The translations under genes were made by a program, and so were the position numbers. A DNA stretch of 63,145 nt from Mesotoga sp. Brook.08.105.5.1 (lineage in GTDB: Bacteria > Thermotogota > Thermotogae > Petrotogales > Kosmotogaceae), in assembly GCF_002752635.1 (NCBI RefSeq), contig NZ_AYTW01000035.1:1-63145 (forward strand), in the 5' to 3' direction. Below are positions 18,016 through 26,342 of this stretch, in pieces. Position 1 is the first letter of the stretch. The number at the start of each line of letters is the position of its first letter. Under the pieces are notes generated by a model. That model ran no database searches, was not told the DNA's origin, and saw only the letters and a program-made list of their open reading frames with translations.

Positions 18016-18765
18016 ATGCTTTTCAATGCAGATAGAAGAATAGCCCTTGATAGAGCAAGTCCGGTTCCACTATACTACCAGATTTATAGAATAATTTCGG
18101 ATTATATGAAGGAACCAGGCGCCGTTGGAAGGAAACTTCCAACGGAAGAAGCAATGATGAAAGTCTTTGATGTCAGTAGGGCGACCGTGAGGAGAGCCTT
18201 GCAGGCTCTGGAAAGCAGCGGTCAGATCTCCAGATCCCGCGGAAAAGGGACGATAGTCACGAACAGTGCTTCGCAGGAGCAGCTTACGACCATCAGGAGT
18301 TTTACCGAACAGATGAGGCTCGAGAACCATGTGCCGATAACGAAGGTTGTTGAGGTAAAAAAAGTCAAGGCCGGTCCGGAAATGGCAAAAATCCTCCATG
18401 TCTCGGAAGACGAAGAGTTGCTTCATGTTACCAGACTGAGGGGAAATGAGTCTTATTTTCCCCTTGCTCTATTCATATCCTTTCTCACTTCTCGCTCGAA
18501 CCTCACTGGAGAAGAGAACTTCGAGGGTTCACTATATGAACTTATGAGAGAAAGGGGAACGGCCGTTGTTGAAGGAGACGCGATAATCGAGGGGAGGCTC
18601 GCAGAAGGAAGAATTGCGAAACTCCTGAAGATCGAAGAAGGGGCACCGATACTATACTACGAGAGAGTCGGTTGTGCAGCCAATGGCGAACACATGGAAC
18701 TGGTGCAATGCTGGTATGAGGCTACACACTACAAGTTTCGAATACATTTGACTACTAAGATTTGA
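18016..18765 (+). CDS. GntR family regulator, HutC/UTRA subfamily (sugar operon)
   Basis: This is a transcription factor of 249 residues. The N-terminal winged helix (about 13-80) has PLYYQIYRIISDYM, LPTEEAMMKVFDVSRATVRR and the wing RGKGTIV. The C-terminal UTRA effector domain (about 100-240) ends VQCWYEATHYKFRI. UTRA domains usually sense a sugar phosphate or other pathway intermediate. The gene sits in the middle of the operon, so it probably controls its own expression through the palindrome at 10737-10766. Confidence 0.9.
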   Translation: MLFNADRRIALDRASPVPLYYQIYRIISDYMKEPGAVGRKLPTEEAMMKVFDVSRATVRRALQALESSGQISRSRGKGTIVTNSASQEQLTTIRSFTEQMRLENHVPITKVVEVKKVKAGPEMAKILHVSEDEELLHVTRLRGNESYFPLALFISFLTSRSNLTGEENFEGSLYELMRERGTAVVEGDAIIEGRLAEGRIAKLLKIEEGAPILYYERVGCAANGEHMELVQCWYEATHYKFRIHLTTKI

Positions 18766-18779
18766 AGGGAGAGATGATC

Positions 18780-19181
18780 ATGAAGAAAAGTGGAATTCTG
18801 AATAAGGAGATATGCAATCTAATTGGTTCGATGGGTCATACCGATCTTCTTGTTGTCTCGGACTCGGGACTGCCTATTGCTTCAGACAGATACAGGATAG
18901 ATGTAAGTATTGTAGGCGGAAAGCCAGGGGTCTTCGATGTTCTTGATCCTGTGCTCGAAGAGCTCGAAGTCGAGAAGGTCATCTTTTCGGAAGAGATGAA
19001 AACCGTGAGTCCCAAGTGTCTCGAAGAGACTATGAAGCATCTACCCGAAGGTATAGAAGTGGAATTCGTTCCTCATGTTGAATTCAAGGAACTGACAAAT
19101 ACAAAATCAAAGGGAGTAATCAGAACCGGGGAGCAGATACCTTATTCCAGTATCATTCTCGTCGGCGGGGTAACCTATTGA
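18780..19181 (+). CDS. RbsD/FucU family sugar mutarotase
   Basis: This is a cytoplasmic protein of 133 residues. It shows the family hallmarks MGHTDLLVVSDSGLPI near the N terminus, with the catalytic His of RbsD in GHTD, and RTGEQIPYSSIILVGGVTY at the C terminus. The start at 18780 is chosen for the GGGAGAG site upstream. RbsD interconverts pyranose and furanose forms of ribose, and FucU acts on fucose. It suggests that the imported sugar arrives as a pyranose and must be opened or converted before phosphorylation. The stop codon overlaps the start of the next gene. Confidence 0.88.
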   Translation: MKKSGILNKEICNLIGSMGHTDLLVVSDSGLPIASDRYRIDVSIVGGKPGVFDVLDPVLEELEVEKVIFSEEMKTVSPKCLEETMKHLPEGIEVEFVPHVEFKELTNTKSKGVIRTGEQIPYSSIILVGGVTY

Positions 19182-19834
19182 TGATACTTCTACAGCTCGC
19201 AAACGATACCCATGTCAAGTCCGATTTCATTCGCACTGCCGAAGAAGTTGCAGATTACATAGATATCATAGAAGTCGGGACCCCTGCTATTCTTGCCCAC
19301 GGCACGTCGCTGGTTCGAGAGATTAGCGATAGACTCCCCGATCATACTATTCTTGCAGATATGAAGATCGTTGACGGAGGATATGTCGAGGCGGTCATGG
19401 CTTTTGAGAATGGGGCCGATATAGTAACGGTTTTGGGATTTGCCTCTTTCAAGACGATTTCAGAGGTGAGAAGAGCGGCAGACGAATTTGGTGGAGAAAT
19501 GATGCTTGATACGATCGAGATCTCCGATCTCGAATCATTTGCGGAGAAGGTATCTCCACTGTCGCCTGAGTATGTCTGCGTTCACACTTCTGCCGATCTG
19601 AGCGGTGTGGGGGAGAGCATGCATCTGCTCGAATATGCGAAAAAGATAGAAATTATAAGGAGAGTCCTTCCAGAGGCAAAGATCGCCGTTGCGGGTGGGA
19701 TTTCTTCCGACAATCTCTCCCATGTCTTCCCGTTGAAGCCCAATGTAGTGATCGCGGGACGATCGATCTGGGAAGCTGAGGACCCTGCAAGAGTAGCATC
19801 GGAGATAAAGAAGAGACTGGAGAAGGGCTCATGA
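19181..19834 (+). CDS. 3-hexulose-6-phosphate synthase / 3-keto-L-gulonate-6-P decarboxylase family (HxlA-like)
   Basis: This is an OMP-decarboxylase-superfamily TIM barrel of 217 residues. It begins ILLQLANDTHVKS and carries the superfamily D-x-K-x-x-D motif in ADMKIVDGG (about 67-75), then GADIVTVLGFAS, YVCVHTSADLSG and VAGGISSDN. It is fused to nothing but is coupled to an HxlB-like gene by a 4-bp overlap. The pair is the hallmark of the ribulose monophosphate pathway (ribulose-5-P plus formaldehyde to 3-hexulose-6-P). Relatives without formaldehyde chemistry (UlaD, SgbH) decarboxylate keto-gulonate-6-P. Placement in a sugar-uptake operon suggests a catabolic, possibly reverse, use. Confidence 0.8.
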   Translation: MILLQLANDTHVKSDFIRTAEEVADYIDIIEVGTPAILAHGTSLVREISDRLPDHTILADMKIVDGGYVEAVMAFENGADIVTVLGFASFKTISEVRRAADEFGGEMMLDTIEISDLESFAEKVSPLSPEYVCVHTSADLSGVGESMHLLEYAKKIEIIRRVLPEAKIAVAGGISSDNLSHVFPLKPNVVIAGRSIWEAEDPARVASEIKKRLEKGS

Positions 19835-20391
19835 AATTCGAAAGCACGCTTGACATTGTTATTGACGAGATAAGATCCGTCCTTTCGGGAGTTAAGGATT
19901 CATCGATCGAAGAGCTCTCCGAAAGTATTCTAAGGGCAAGAAGAGTCTTTCTCTTTGCAATGGGCAGGTCTGGTCTGGTAATCAAGGCATTTGCGATGAG
20001 ACTAATGCATTTGGGATTGAAGGTCCATGTTGTGGGGGAAGTAACTACTCCTTCTTTGGGAGAGGGAGACCTCTTAATCATCGGATCCGCTTCGGGGGAG
20101 ACTCCTTCAGTGGTTCTAAACTGCAAAAAGGCTCGAAAATTAGGAGCCGCAATAGCTTCTATAACTGCCAGCAAGGAATCTACAGTGGCGGGACATAGCG
20201 ACATAGTCATTACAATCCCCACGAAGACACCCAAAGTGCCCGACAGGGCTGGTGTCTCTTCGGTTCAACCGATGGGGAATCTATTCGAACAATCACTGTT
20301 GATATTGACGGATATCATCGTAATGGACTTAATGGAGAGCTTGAGCATAGATTCGGAAATGATGTTCAAGAACCACGCAAATCTCGAATAA
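19831..20391 (+). CDS. SIS-domain 6-phospho-3-hexuloisomerase (HxlB-like)
   Basis: This is a sugar isomerase of 186 residues made of a single SIS domain. Family features are FLFAMGRSGLVIKAFAMRLM, the phosphate loop GSASGETPSVV, QPMGNLFEQSLLI and the C-terminal NHANLE, which is typical of HxlB. The known reaction interconverts 3-hexulose-6-phosphate and fructose-6-phosphate. The ATGA overlap with the HxlA-like gene indicates coupled synthesis. Together they would link the operon's sugar to fructose-6-P, to ribulose-5-P, or to both. Confidence 0.85.
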   Translation: MKFESTLDIVIDEIRSVLSGVKDSSIEELSESILRARRVFLFAMGRSGLVIKAFAMRLMHLGLKVHVVGEVTTPSLGEGDLLIIGSASGETPSVVLNCKKARKLGAAIASITASKESTVAGHSDIVITIPTKTPKVPDRAGVSSVQPMGNLFEQSLLILTDIIVMDLMESLSIDSEMMFKNHANLE

Positions 20392-20405
20392 GGGAGGTTA
20401 GAAAA

Positions 20406-21392
20406 TTGAAGTATAAAAAAGTGGAAAAGATAGAAGAGAAACTGTCGGCACTCGGTTACGGCTGTTGGGGAATTTCCGGTCCTTCTTTCTGGGATGGAAC
20501 GACCGACGAAGACTCGATCAAGACGATCCAGAGGGCGATAAGCGGAGGAATAAACTTCTTTGATGTAGCGCCAGTATACGGTCTCGGACATGCAGAGGAG
20601 GTCCTCGGAAAGGCAATGAAAGGCTCTAGGGATAAGATCTTCATTGCAACCAAGTGCGGTCTTCTCTGGGACGATCAGGGAAGAACGAGAAACTGTCTCA
20701 AACCGGAGAGCATAAGAAGAGAGATCGAAGATAGTCTCCGAAGACTCGGAACGGATCATGTAGATCTCTATCAGCTACACTGGCCCGATCCAGAGGTCGA
20801 AATCGAAGAGACAATGGAGACTATGGTCGAGCTGAAGAAAGAGGGGAAGATCAGATACATAGGGCTGTCAAACTTTTCAATTCCCGAGGCAAAAAGGGCG
20901 ATGAAGGTTGGAGAGGTATGCAGCATGCAGGGTCTCTACAACATGCTCGAAAGGAATCCAAAGAGCTACCACAATATTCCGCTCGATTACAGAGTCGAAA
21001 AGGAAGTCCTTCCCTTTGTTCTGGAGAATGGAATGGCCTTTCTGCCATACAGTCCGCTCTTCCAGGGCCTCTTGGCTGGAGCGATAAGCGACAAGAAAAA
21101 GTTCAGCGAACACGATGTACGGGCAGCGAATCCGAAGCTGAATACACCTGAGTTCAACAAGTACTTCGAAGTCGTCGTAGAACTGAACAGGCTGGCGAAT
21201 GAGATAGGGAAGCCTCTGAGTCATATAGCCATCAATTGGCTTATCCGAAATGAAGCGGTGACATCGGTTATAGCCGGTGCCCAGAAAGTCGAGCAGCTCG
21301 AAGAAAACCTCGGCGCTGTCGAATGGGATATGGATGACGGATTATACGAAAGGATAGAAGAGATAATCTCTAATTCCAATTTGGAGCTCTAG
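20406..21392 (+). CDS. Aldo/keto reductase
   Basis: This is an NAD(P)H-dependent oxidoreductase of 328 residues with the AKR tetrad: Asp and Tyr in FFDVAPVYGLG (about 55-60), Lys in ATKCGLLW and His in YQLHWPDP. GLSNFSIPEAKRAM and VIAGAQKVEQLEENL match the cofactor-binding region. It starts at TTG with GGGAGGT upstream. In this operon it may reduce or oxidise a sugar aldehyde or ketose before phosphorylation. The substrate is not evident from the sequence. Confidence 0.9.
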   Translation: MKYKKVEKIEEKLSALGYGCWGISGPSFWDGTTDEDSIKTIQRAISGGINFFDVAPVYGLGHAEEVLGKAMKGSRDKIFIATKCGLLWDDQGRTRNCLKPESIRREIEDSLRRLGTDHVDLYQLHWPDPEVEIEETMETMVELKKEGKIRYIGLSNFSIPEAKRAMKVGEVCSMQGLYNMLERNPKSYHNIPLDYRVEKEVLPFVLENGMAFLPYSPLFQGLLAGAISDKKKFSEHDVRAANPKLNTPEFNKYFEVVVELNRLANEIGKPLSHIAINWLIRNEAVTSVIAGAQKVEQLEENLGAVEWDMDDGLYERIEEIISNSNLEL

Positions 21393-21403
21393 GGGGTGTC
21401 TAT

Positions 21404-22432
21404 GTGAAAGCCGCGTTTGTAAAATCACCATTCAAATTCGAGATCCGTGACGTAGATCTTCCCTCTCTGAAACCGAATGACGTGTTGCTTAAGATAAAGG
21501 CCTCAGGAATCTGCGGGACAGATCTTCACACAGCTAGAACGGAAGCCAAAGACTGGCAGACTTTCGGCCACGAGATAGTCGGCATTGTGGAACAGATCGG
21601 TTCAAATGTCGAAAATGTGGAAGTCGGCCAGAGCGTACTGGTAGAGAGCGGCTCCTTTTGCGGGACATGCGAGGACTGTAGAAACGGGCGAGTCGATCTC
21701 TGCCATGACAGAGCACCTAACGTCTTTATAAGAGCCGAGAGAGAAAATCTGACCATGGGCTTTGCCGAGCAGGTAATAATCGATAAACAGAATGCGGTGC
21801 CATTCGAAGGAGTTCCGTTCGAAGAAGCTTCTCTCGTCGAGCCAATGGGAGTAGCGCTCGATCTGACATACACTGTCGATCCAAAGTTCAACGATGATGT
21901 CCTTGTCGTTGGTCTTGGTCCCATAGGTCTCATGGCCGTTCAGATAGTCAAGGCCATGGGAGCGAGAAAGGTCTTCGTTGCCAATCATTCCAGATCTAAG
22001 ATAAGGATAGATGTTGCAAAGAGCTTCGGAGTGGAGGATGTCATACTCGTCGACAAAACCCCGATTGGCTCCTACAGATTTCCCAAGGGCGGCGTTGATA
22101 GAGCTCTTGTCACCGCACCTCCTTACGTAATCCCCGAAGTGCTCGATGTCATGAATTTTGGAGGAGTCGTCGGCTTCATAGGAATCGATTACGGCGAAGG
22201 CCGCTTCATAAAGTTCGATGCCAACAAGTTCCATTTCAACAAACTTCAGTTGAGAGCCTCCCACGCAGTTCCAGCTCTGTACTTCCCCAGATGCATCGAT
22301 ATGATAAAGAGCGGAGCTGTAAATGTGAAGCCTTTGATAACAGACACCTTCAAGCTGGAAGAAATCGGTGAGATGATGGTCAAGGCGGAAAATGAAAGAG
22401 ACAAAGTAATAAAGGCAGTCATGATTGATTGA
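21404..22432 (+). CDS. Zinc-dependent alcohol/polyol dehydrogenase (sorbitol dehydrogenase-like)
   Basis: This is an MDR-family dehydrogenase of 342 residues. Catalytic zinc ligands are Cys in GICGTDLH and His-Glu in FGHEIVG. The structural zinc motif is complete: CGTCEDCRNGRVDLC. The NAD-binding motif is VGLGPIGLMAVQ. GTG is the start, with GGGGGTG upstream. It is the last gene of the operon and a terminator follows 16 bp later. Relatives oxidise polyols or sugars at a secondary hydroxyl, so it could create the 2- or 3-keto group handled by the kinases or the HxlA/HxlB-like enzymes. Confidence 0.9.
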   Translation: MKAAFVKSPFKFEIRDVDLPSLKPNDVLLKIKASGICGTDLHTARTEAKDWQTFGHEIVGIVEQIGSNVENVEVGQSVLVESGSFCGTCEDCRNGRVDLCHDRAPNVFIRAERENLTMGFAEQVIIDKQNAVPFEGVPFEEASLVEPMGVALDLTYTVDPKFNDDVLVVGLGPIGLMAVQIVKAMGARKVFVANHSRSKIRIDVAKSFGVEDVILVDKTPIGSYRFPKGGVDRALVTAPPYVIPEVLDVMNFGGVVGFIGIDYGEGRFIKFDANKFHFNKLQLRASHAVPALYFPRCIDMIKSGAVNVKPLITDTFKLEEIGEMMVKAENERDKVIKAVMID

Positions 22433-22447
22433 GTATAGTCTGAACGG

Positions 22448-22475
22448 CCCGCCAAGACGGCGGGTCTTTTTCTTT
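22448..22475 (+). terminator. Terminator of the sugar operon
   Basis: CCCGCC and GGCGGG pair around an AAGAC loop, followed by TCTTTTTCTTT. It is a typical intrinsic terminator 16 bp after the dehydrogenase stop. Confidence 0.9.
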
Positions 22476-22596
22476 GAGATCAAAAAACCTTAGATGTCAG
22501 AGGTATGAGGAAAGAGGTCAGAAAACCAATATCCTTCTGAGAACTCCCACATTTCTTCATGCTAAAGTAGGAGGTGTCTTTCGATAAGAGAGAGAC

Positions 22597-22835
22597 GCAA
22601 GGCGGTGAAGAACATCTGCGGACGCAATGCACTGAGGAGCATCAGTGGACGCAAGGCTGGCGAAGACCACGCCAGGACGCAAGGCTGCCTTCGGCAGGAA
22701 GTGAGGCCCGAAAGAACATCCGGGGAAGTGATGCGGCGAAGAGCGTCGCCGGAAGTGAGGCTCGCTAGCGCGAGGAAGTGATGCCCGGAGAAACGTCCGG
22801 GGAAGTGATGCCGCTTCGCAGGAAGCAAAAAAAAA
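22597..22835. repeat. Modular hairpin array, inverted orientation
   Basis: Linkers GGACGCAATGC, GGACGCAAGGC, GGAAGTGAGGC and GGAAGTGATGC alternate with inverted repeats. The inverted repeats include CACTGaggagcatCAGTG, TGGCG...CGCCA, CTGCCttcGGCAG, GGCGaagagcgtCGCC, TCGCtagcGCGA and CCGGagaaacgtCCGG. It runs opposite to the arrays at 4731 and 31846 and has no coding character. Confidence 0.85.
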
Positions 22836-22860
22836 GAGCTGCTGAACGCTGTGAAGAGTC

Positions 22861-23282
22861 GTCCTTAGTCCTTCGTCCCAGATCATGGACCCGTCCTTCG
22901 AAAGAGCAGTTGCAAGTTGTCAAAGAACCGCTGTACGCTTAAGAGCAAAAACCCGCTGGTCGCTGATGAAAACCACGTTGCCCGTCAACGGGCCACCGCC
23001 AAGAAGACCGGTTCTTCGTTCCGACGCTACGCGTCCAGGTTGTTCGTTCTTGGAACCGGATCCCTTATCAAGTCTGGGATACAGCAAATGGTTATTCCGA
23101 AAAGGCTAGATTCCGTCATTCCGACAAAGCTCCTGGTCGGAATCTTGATGCTATTGCTTCAATGGTCCTAACCAAGAACGAAGAACAGATCCTCGCTCTG
23201 GAACGAATAACAGATTCTCCTGGTGAACGGATAACCGCTCAACGGTGAACCGGTTTCTCTTGCTCTTTCGAACCCCCAACCC
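22861..23282. repeat. 422-bp interspersed repeat, copy A
   Basis: By my count this matches 31321-31742 at all but 11 positions, with no gaps and a constant offset of 8460 bp. The copies are in the same orientation and flank the operon from 31284 to 23239. Its 3' end runs into the coding region of oppF. Small open frames are present in both copies, but 3 of 5 differences in the longest frame change the amino acid, so coding is unlikely. Confidence 0.93.
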
Positions 23283-24279
23283 CGGTCTTACAACTCCTCT
23301 CATGAAGCCAGCATGCGGCTGTATGGCCATCAGCCACTTCGAAGCTGTCGGGCATCTCTTTGCTGCAGATGTCGATCTTATATGGGCATCTCGGGTGAAA
23401 CGGGCAGCCGGGAGGCGGATTGATCGGGCTGGGAGGTTCCCCTTCAAGCTTGATGTTCTGGAGCTTCCTTTCCTGAGGATCCCAGTTTGGAATTGACGCC
23501 ATCAGAGCCTTTGTGTAGGGGTGAGCAGGGTAATCGAACAGCTCCTTCGCTCCGGCAGTTTCAACAACATTTCCAAGATACATTACCATTATCCTATCGC
23601 TCATATGATGTACGACATCAAGGTTATGTGAGATGAATATATACGACATCTTGATCTCGTCTCTTAGCTCCTGCAGCAAGTTGATGATCTGGCTCTGAAC
23701 AGAGACGTCAAGAGCTGAAGTCGGCTCGTCGCAGATTATCAACCTCGGGCTGACCGAGATAGAACGAGCTATCGCGATTCTCTGCCTCTGCCCTCCTGAA
23801 AACTCGTGAGGGTAGCGCTGAGCGTATTCTGGATACATGCCCACCTTCATCAGAAGCTCTCCGACATAATCGTCTATCTCATCTTTTGAAAGTAGATTGT
23901 GTGCTTCTATAGGTTCCTTGATAATGTCTCTTACCGTCATTCTGGGATCCAGCGAGTCAAACGGATTCTGGAAAATCATCTGAACGTCGCGTCGGAATTT
24001 CGAGCGGACGTTCTTTGCAAGCCCTTTGGTGATGTCGTATTCATTTCCCTTATCGTCATGATAGATTATCCTTCCTCCGGTCGGTTCATAGATCTTCACT
24101 ATTGTTCTACCTAGAGTGCTCTTCCCGCAACCCGACTCGCCGACAATGCCGATAGTTTCGCCCTTACTTATCTCCATGGTTACAGATTGCATAGCTCTTA
24201 CGTAGCCAACAACCTGGAGAAAGACCCCGGCCTTAATCGGGAAGAACTTCCTAAGCCCTTCGGTCGAAAGTATCTTCAT
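23239..24279 (-). CDS. Peptide ABC transporter ATP-binding protein (OppF-like)
   Basis: This is the second ATPase of an oligopeptide-type importer, 346 residues. The ATG at 24279 overlaps the oppD stop (ATGA) and has GGGAGGT upstream; a longer frame exists but lacks a site. Walker A is GESGCGKST, the signature is FSGGQRQRIAIARS, and Walker B is LIICDEPTSALD. The C-terminal oligopeptide motif with four Cys residues (PGCPFHPRCPYKIDICS) is typical of OppF/DppF and may hold an Fe-S cluster. The last ~15 residues and the stop codon lie inside repeat copy A, so the repeat seems to have replaced the original 3' end. Confidence 0.93.
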   Translation of the reverse strand: MKILSTEGLRKFFPIKAGVFLQVVGYVRAMQSVTMEISKGETIGIVGESGCGKSTLGRTIVKIYEPTGGRIIYHDDKGNEYDITKGLAKNVRSKFRRDVQMIFQNPFDSLDPRMTVRDIIKEPIEAHNLLSKDEIDDYVGELLMKVGMYPEYAQRYPHEFSGGQRQRIAIARSISVSPRLIICDEPTSALDVSVQSQIINLLQELRDEIKMSYIFISHNLDVVHHMSDRIMVMYLGNVVETAGAKELFDYPAHPYTKALMASIPNWDPQERKLQNIKLEGEPPSPINPPPGCPFHPRCPYKIDICSKEMPDSFEVADGHTAACWLHERSCKTGVGGSKEQEKPVHR

Positions 24280-25253
24280 GTTTCCGACCTCCCATCGAAC
24301 AGCCAGCAGGCGACCGAATGGCCGGCATTCAAAGAAAACTCGGGAGGATCTTTCTCTCGGCAGATCTCCATTACATGAGGACATCTGGGGTTGAATCGGC
24401 AGCCGTCAGGGAACTCGTAAGCTCTTGGAACATAACCCTCAATATACGGCAGCTTCTTTCCCTTGTAGGATCTCATCACTCTGGAGTTCAGCAAGCCCTT
24501 TGTGTAAGGATGAGAAGGAGATGAATAAAGTTCATTCACGCCTGCCTTCTCGACTATCTTTCCGGCGTACATTACGTGAACTCTGTCAGCCAGCTCCGCA
24601 ACTACCCCGAGATCATGGGTGATGAAGATTATAGAACTGCCGAATTCGCCTTGGAGCTCCCGCATAATGTTGAGGACTTGAGCCTGTATTGTAACATCCA
24701 GTGCGGTGGTTGGTTCGTCCGCTATGACTATCTCTGGATTGGTTATTAGAGCCATTGCAATCATGATTCTCTGGAGCATTCCGCCGCTCATTTCGTGGGG
24801 ATACTCCTTGCATCTCTTCTCGGGTTCAGGAATGTTGATTCTACGAAGAATCGAAATAATCTCTTCATAGGTTTTGCCTTCATCCCAGGGCATGTGTGCC
24901 CTTGCAACTTCCTTCAGCTGGTAGCCTATGGTGAATAGAGGATCGAACGTCGACATGGGTTCCTGGAATATCATGCTGATTTCCTTGCCCCTTATGTCTC
25001 TGTACGCCTTGTTCGACAGTCCTGCCAGGTTCTTTCCCTTGTAATAGATCTCTCCTTCGACCTTTGCGGGAGGTACCTTGATAAGCCCCAGTATAGTCTG
25101 GACGGTTACGCTCTTTCCGCATCCTGATTCTCCAACCAGAGCCAAGATCTCTCCCTTCTCGACTTTGAAGCTGATGTCATCTACTGCCTTAACCAGACCA
25201 TCTGGGGTTCTGAAATATGTCTTAAGGTTCTTGACTTCAAGAATTGTGCTCAT
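24276..25253 (-). CDS. Peptide ABC transporter ATP-binding protein (OppD-like)
   Basis: This is the first ATPase of the importer, 325 residues. Walker A is GESGCGKSV, the signature region is MSGGMLQRIMIAMAL, and Walker B is IVIADEPTTALD. The C-terminal Cys motif FNPRCPHVMEIC is present. It is coupled to the permease gene upstream (4-bp overlap) and to oppF downstream. With the binding protein and two permeases it completes an importer whose operon starts with peptidoglycan-recycling genes, so muropeptides are the likely cargo. Confidence 0.94.
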   Translation of the reverse strand: MSTILEVKNLKTYFRTPDGLVKAVDDISFKVEKGEILALVGESGCGKSVTVQTILGLIKVPPAKVEGEIYYKGKNLAGLSNKAYRDIRGKEISMIFQEPMSTFDPLFTIGYQLKEVARAHMPWDEGKTYEEIISILRRINIPEPEKRCKEYPHEMSGGMLQRIMIAMALITNPEIVIADEPTTALDVTIQAQVLNIMRELQGEFGSSIIFITHDLGVVAELADRVHVMYAGKIVEKAGVNELYSSPSHPYTKGLLNSRVMRSYKGKKLPYIEGYVPRAYEFPDGCRFNPRCPHVMEICREKDPPEFSLNAGHSVACWLFDGRSET

Positions 25254-26341
25254 ACTTTTTCCACCGCCCTGTAAGGATCAACTGCATCTCTCAAGGCGTC
25301 TCCTACGAAGTTGAAGGAGAGAACAGCCACTATTATGAATAGCCCTGGAATCATCAGCCAGGGATGAGCCTCCAGTTCAGATAGAGACTGCGCCTGCTTC
25401 AGCAGCAACCCCCAGCTGGTCATAGGCTCCTTTATGCCAAGGCCGAGAAAGCTAATAGCGCTCTCACCCAAAATCATTCCCGGTATTGAAAGAGTCGAAA
25501 CGACTATCAGATAACTGATTGTGTTTGGGATAAGGTGACGCGTTATTATCTTCATGTTCGAAACACCGGATACTTTGGCGGCAAGAATGAATTCCTTCTC
25601 TCTCAGGCTCAAGACCATTCCCCTAACAACACGTGCAACCCCCATCCAGCCGATCAGCGACAGGACAATTACGATTCCGAAATAGACCCACGTGCTAGGC
25701 CACTGAGGAGGTAGTATCGTGGCTAGTGCCAGCCACAGCGGTATCCTAGGGAAGGATCTTAAGAGTTCTATGAAACGTTGTATCAATACGTCGATAGTCC
25801 CGCCATAGTAACCTGAGAGGGCCCCCACTATGGCGCCTATGAAAACGCTTATCAGGGTGCCCACAAGACCCACGGTCATTGACACCTTGCCGCCAACAAG
25901 AACTCTAGAGAAGAGGTCTCTTCCAAACCTGTCCCCTCCAAATAGAAGTACCATTGCTACATCTGAAGACTCCTCGACACCAAAGAGATGAAGATCGGTC
26001 TTGAAAAGTCCCCAGAAAGTGTATTCTTCACCCCTTACGAAGAGTTTTATCGGTACTACGTTGTTCTTGTCTTCCGTGAATTCCAGTCTATACGTAACGG
26101 GGTTTCTGACCTTGGTCATTCCGTACACGAAAGGACCCCGCCAGTTGCCTTCTTCATCGAAGAAACGTATCTTTGAAGGAGGGGCATAGACGAAGTTTCT
26201 GTGTGCCGTTATGTAGTTGTAAGGAGCTATGAAATCGGCGAAGACGACCAGCAAATACATGATCGAGAGGGCGATAAGCCCAACGACTCCAAGTTTATGC
26301 TTAAGGAAGTTTTTTGCAATTCGTTCTTTCGTACTCTGCAT
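25250..26341 (-). CDS. Peptide ABC transporter permease (OppC-like)
   Basis: This is an inner-membrane permease of 363 residues. It has an N-terminal transmembrane helix (LGVVGLIALSIMYLLVVFAD), a periplasmic segment of about 90 residues that is longer than in most OppC proteins, and then the five-helix BPD_transp_1 domain. The ATPase-docking EAA loop reads ARVVRGMVLSLREKEFILAA. GDALRDAVDP at the C terminus is typical of the family. It overlaps oppD by 4 bp and follows oppB after one base. Confidence 0.93.
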   Translation of the reverse strand: MQSTKERIAKNFLKHKLGVVGLIALSIMYLLVVFADFIAPYNYITAHRNFVYAPPSKIRFFDEEGNWRGPFVYGMTKVRNPVTYRLEFTEDKNNVVPIKLFVRGEEYTFWGLFKTDLHLFGVEESSDVAMVLLFGGDRFGRDLFSRVLVGGKVSMTVGLVGTLISVFIGAIVGALSGYYGGTIDVLIQRFIELLRSFPRIPLWLALATILPPQWPSTWVYFGIVIVLSLIGWMGVARVVRGMVLSLREKEFILAAKVSGVSNMKIITRHLIPNTISYLIVVSTLSIPGMILGESAISFLGLGIKEPMTSWGLLLKQAQSLSELEAHPWLMIPGLFIIVAVLSFNFVGDALRDAVDPYRAVEKV

Positions 26342-26342
26342 G

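Noticed and set aside
21602-22483. 293-codon minus-strand frame opposite the zinc dehydrogenase gene
   Set aside because: The plus-strand gene has all zinc and NAD motifs, and the minus frame would run through the operon terminator.
22885-23171. Short open frames of 74 and 84 codons conserved in both copies of the 422-bp repeat as possible small proteins
   Set aside because: The substitutions between copies do not favour silent sites, there is no ribosome-binding site, and the frames read low-complexity Arg/Pro/Ser sequence. Conservation is explained by the recent duplication.
24280-24384. N-terminal extension of the OppF-like protein
   Set aside because: It lies within the oppD coding end and has no ribosome-binding site, whereas the ATG at 24279 has GGGAGGT and the usual ATGA overlap.
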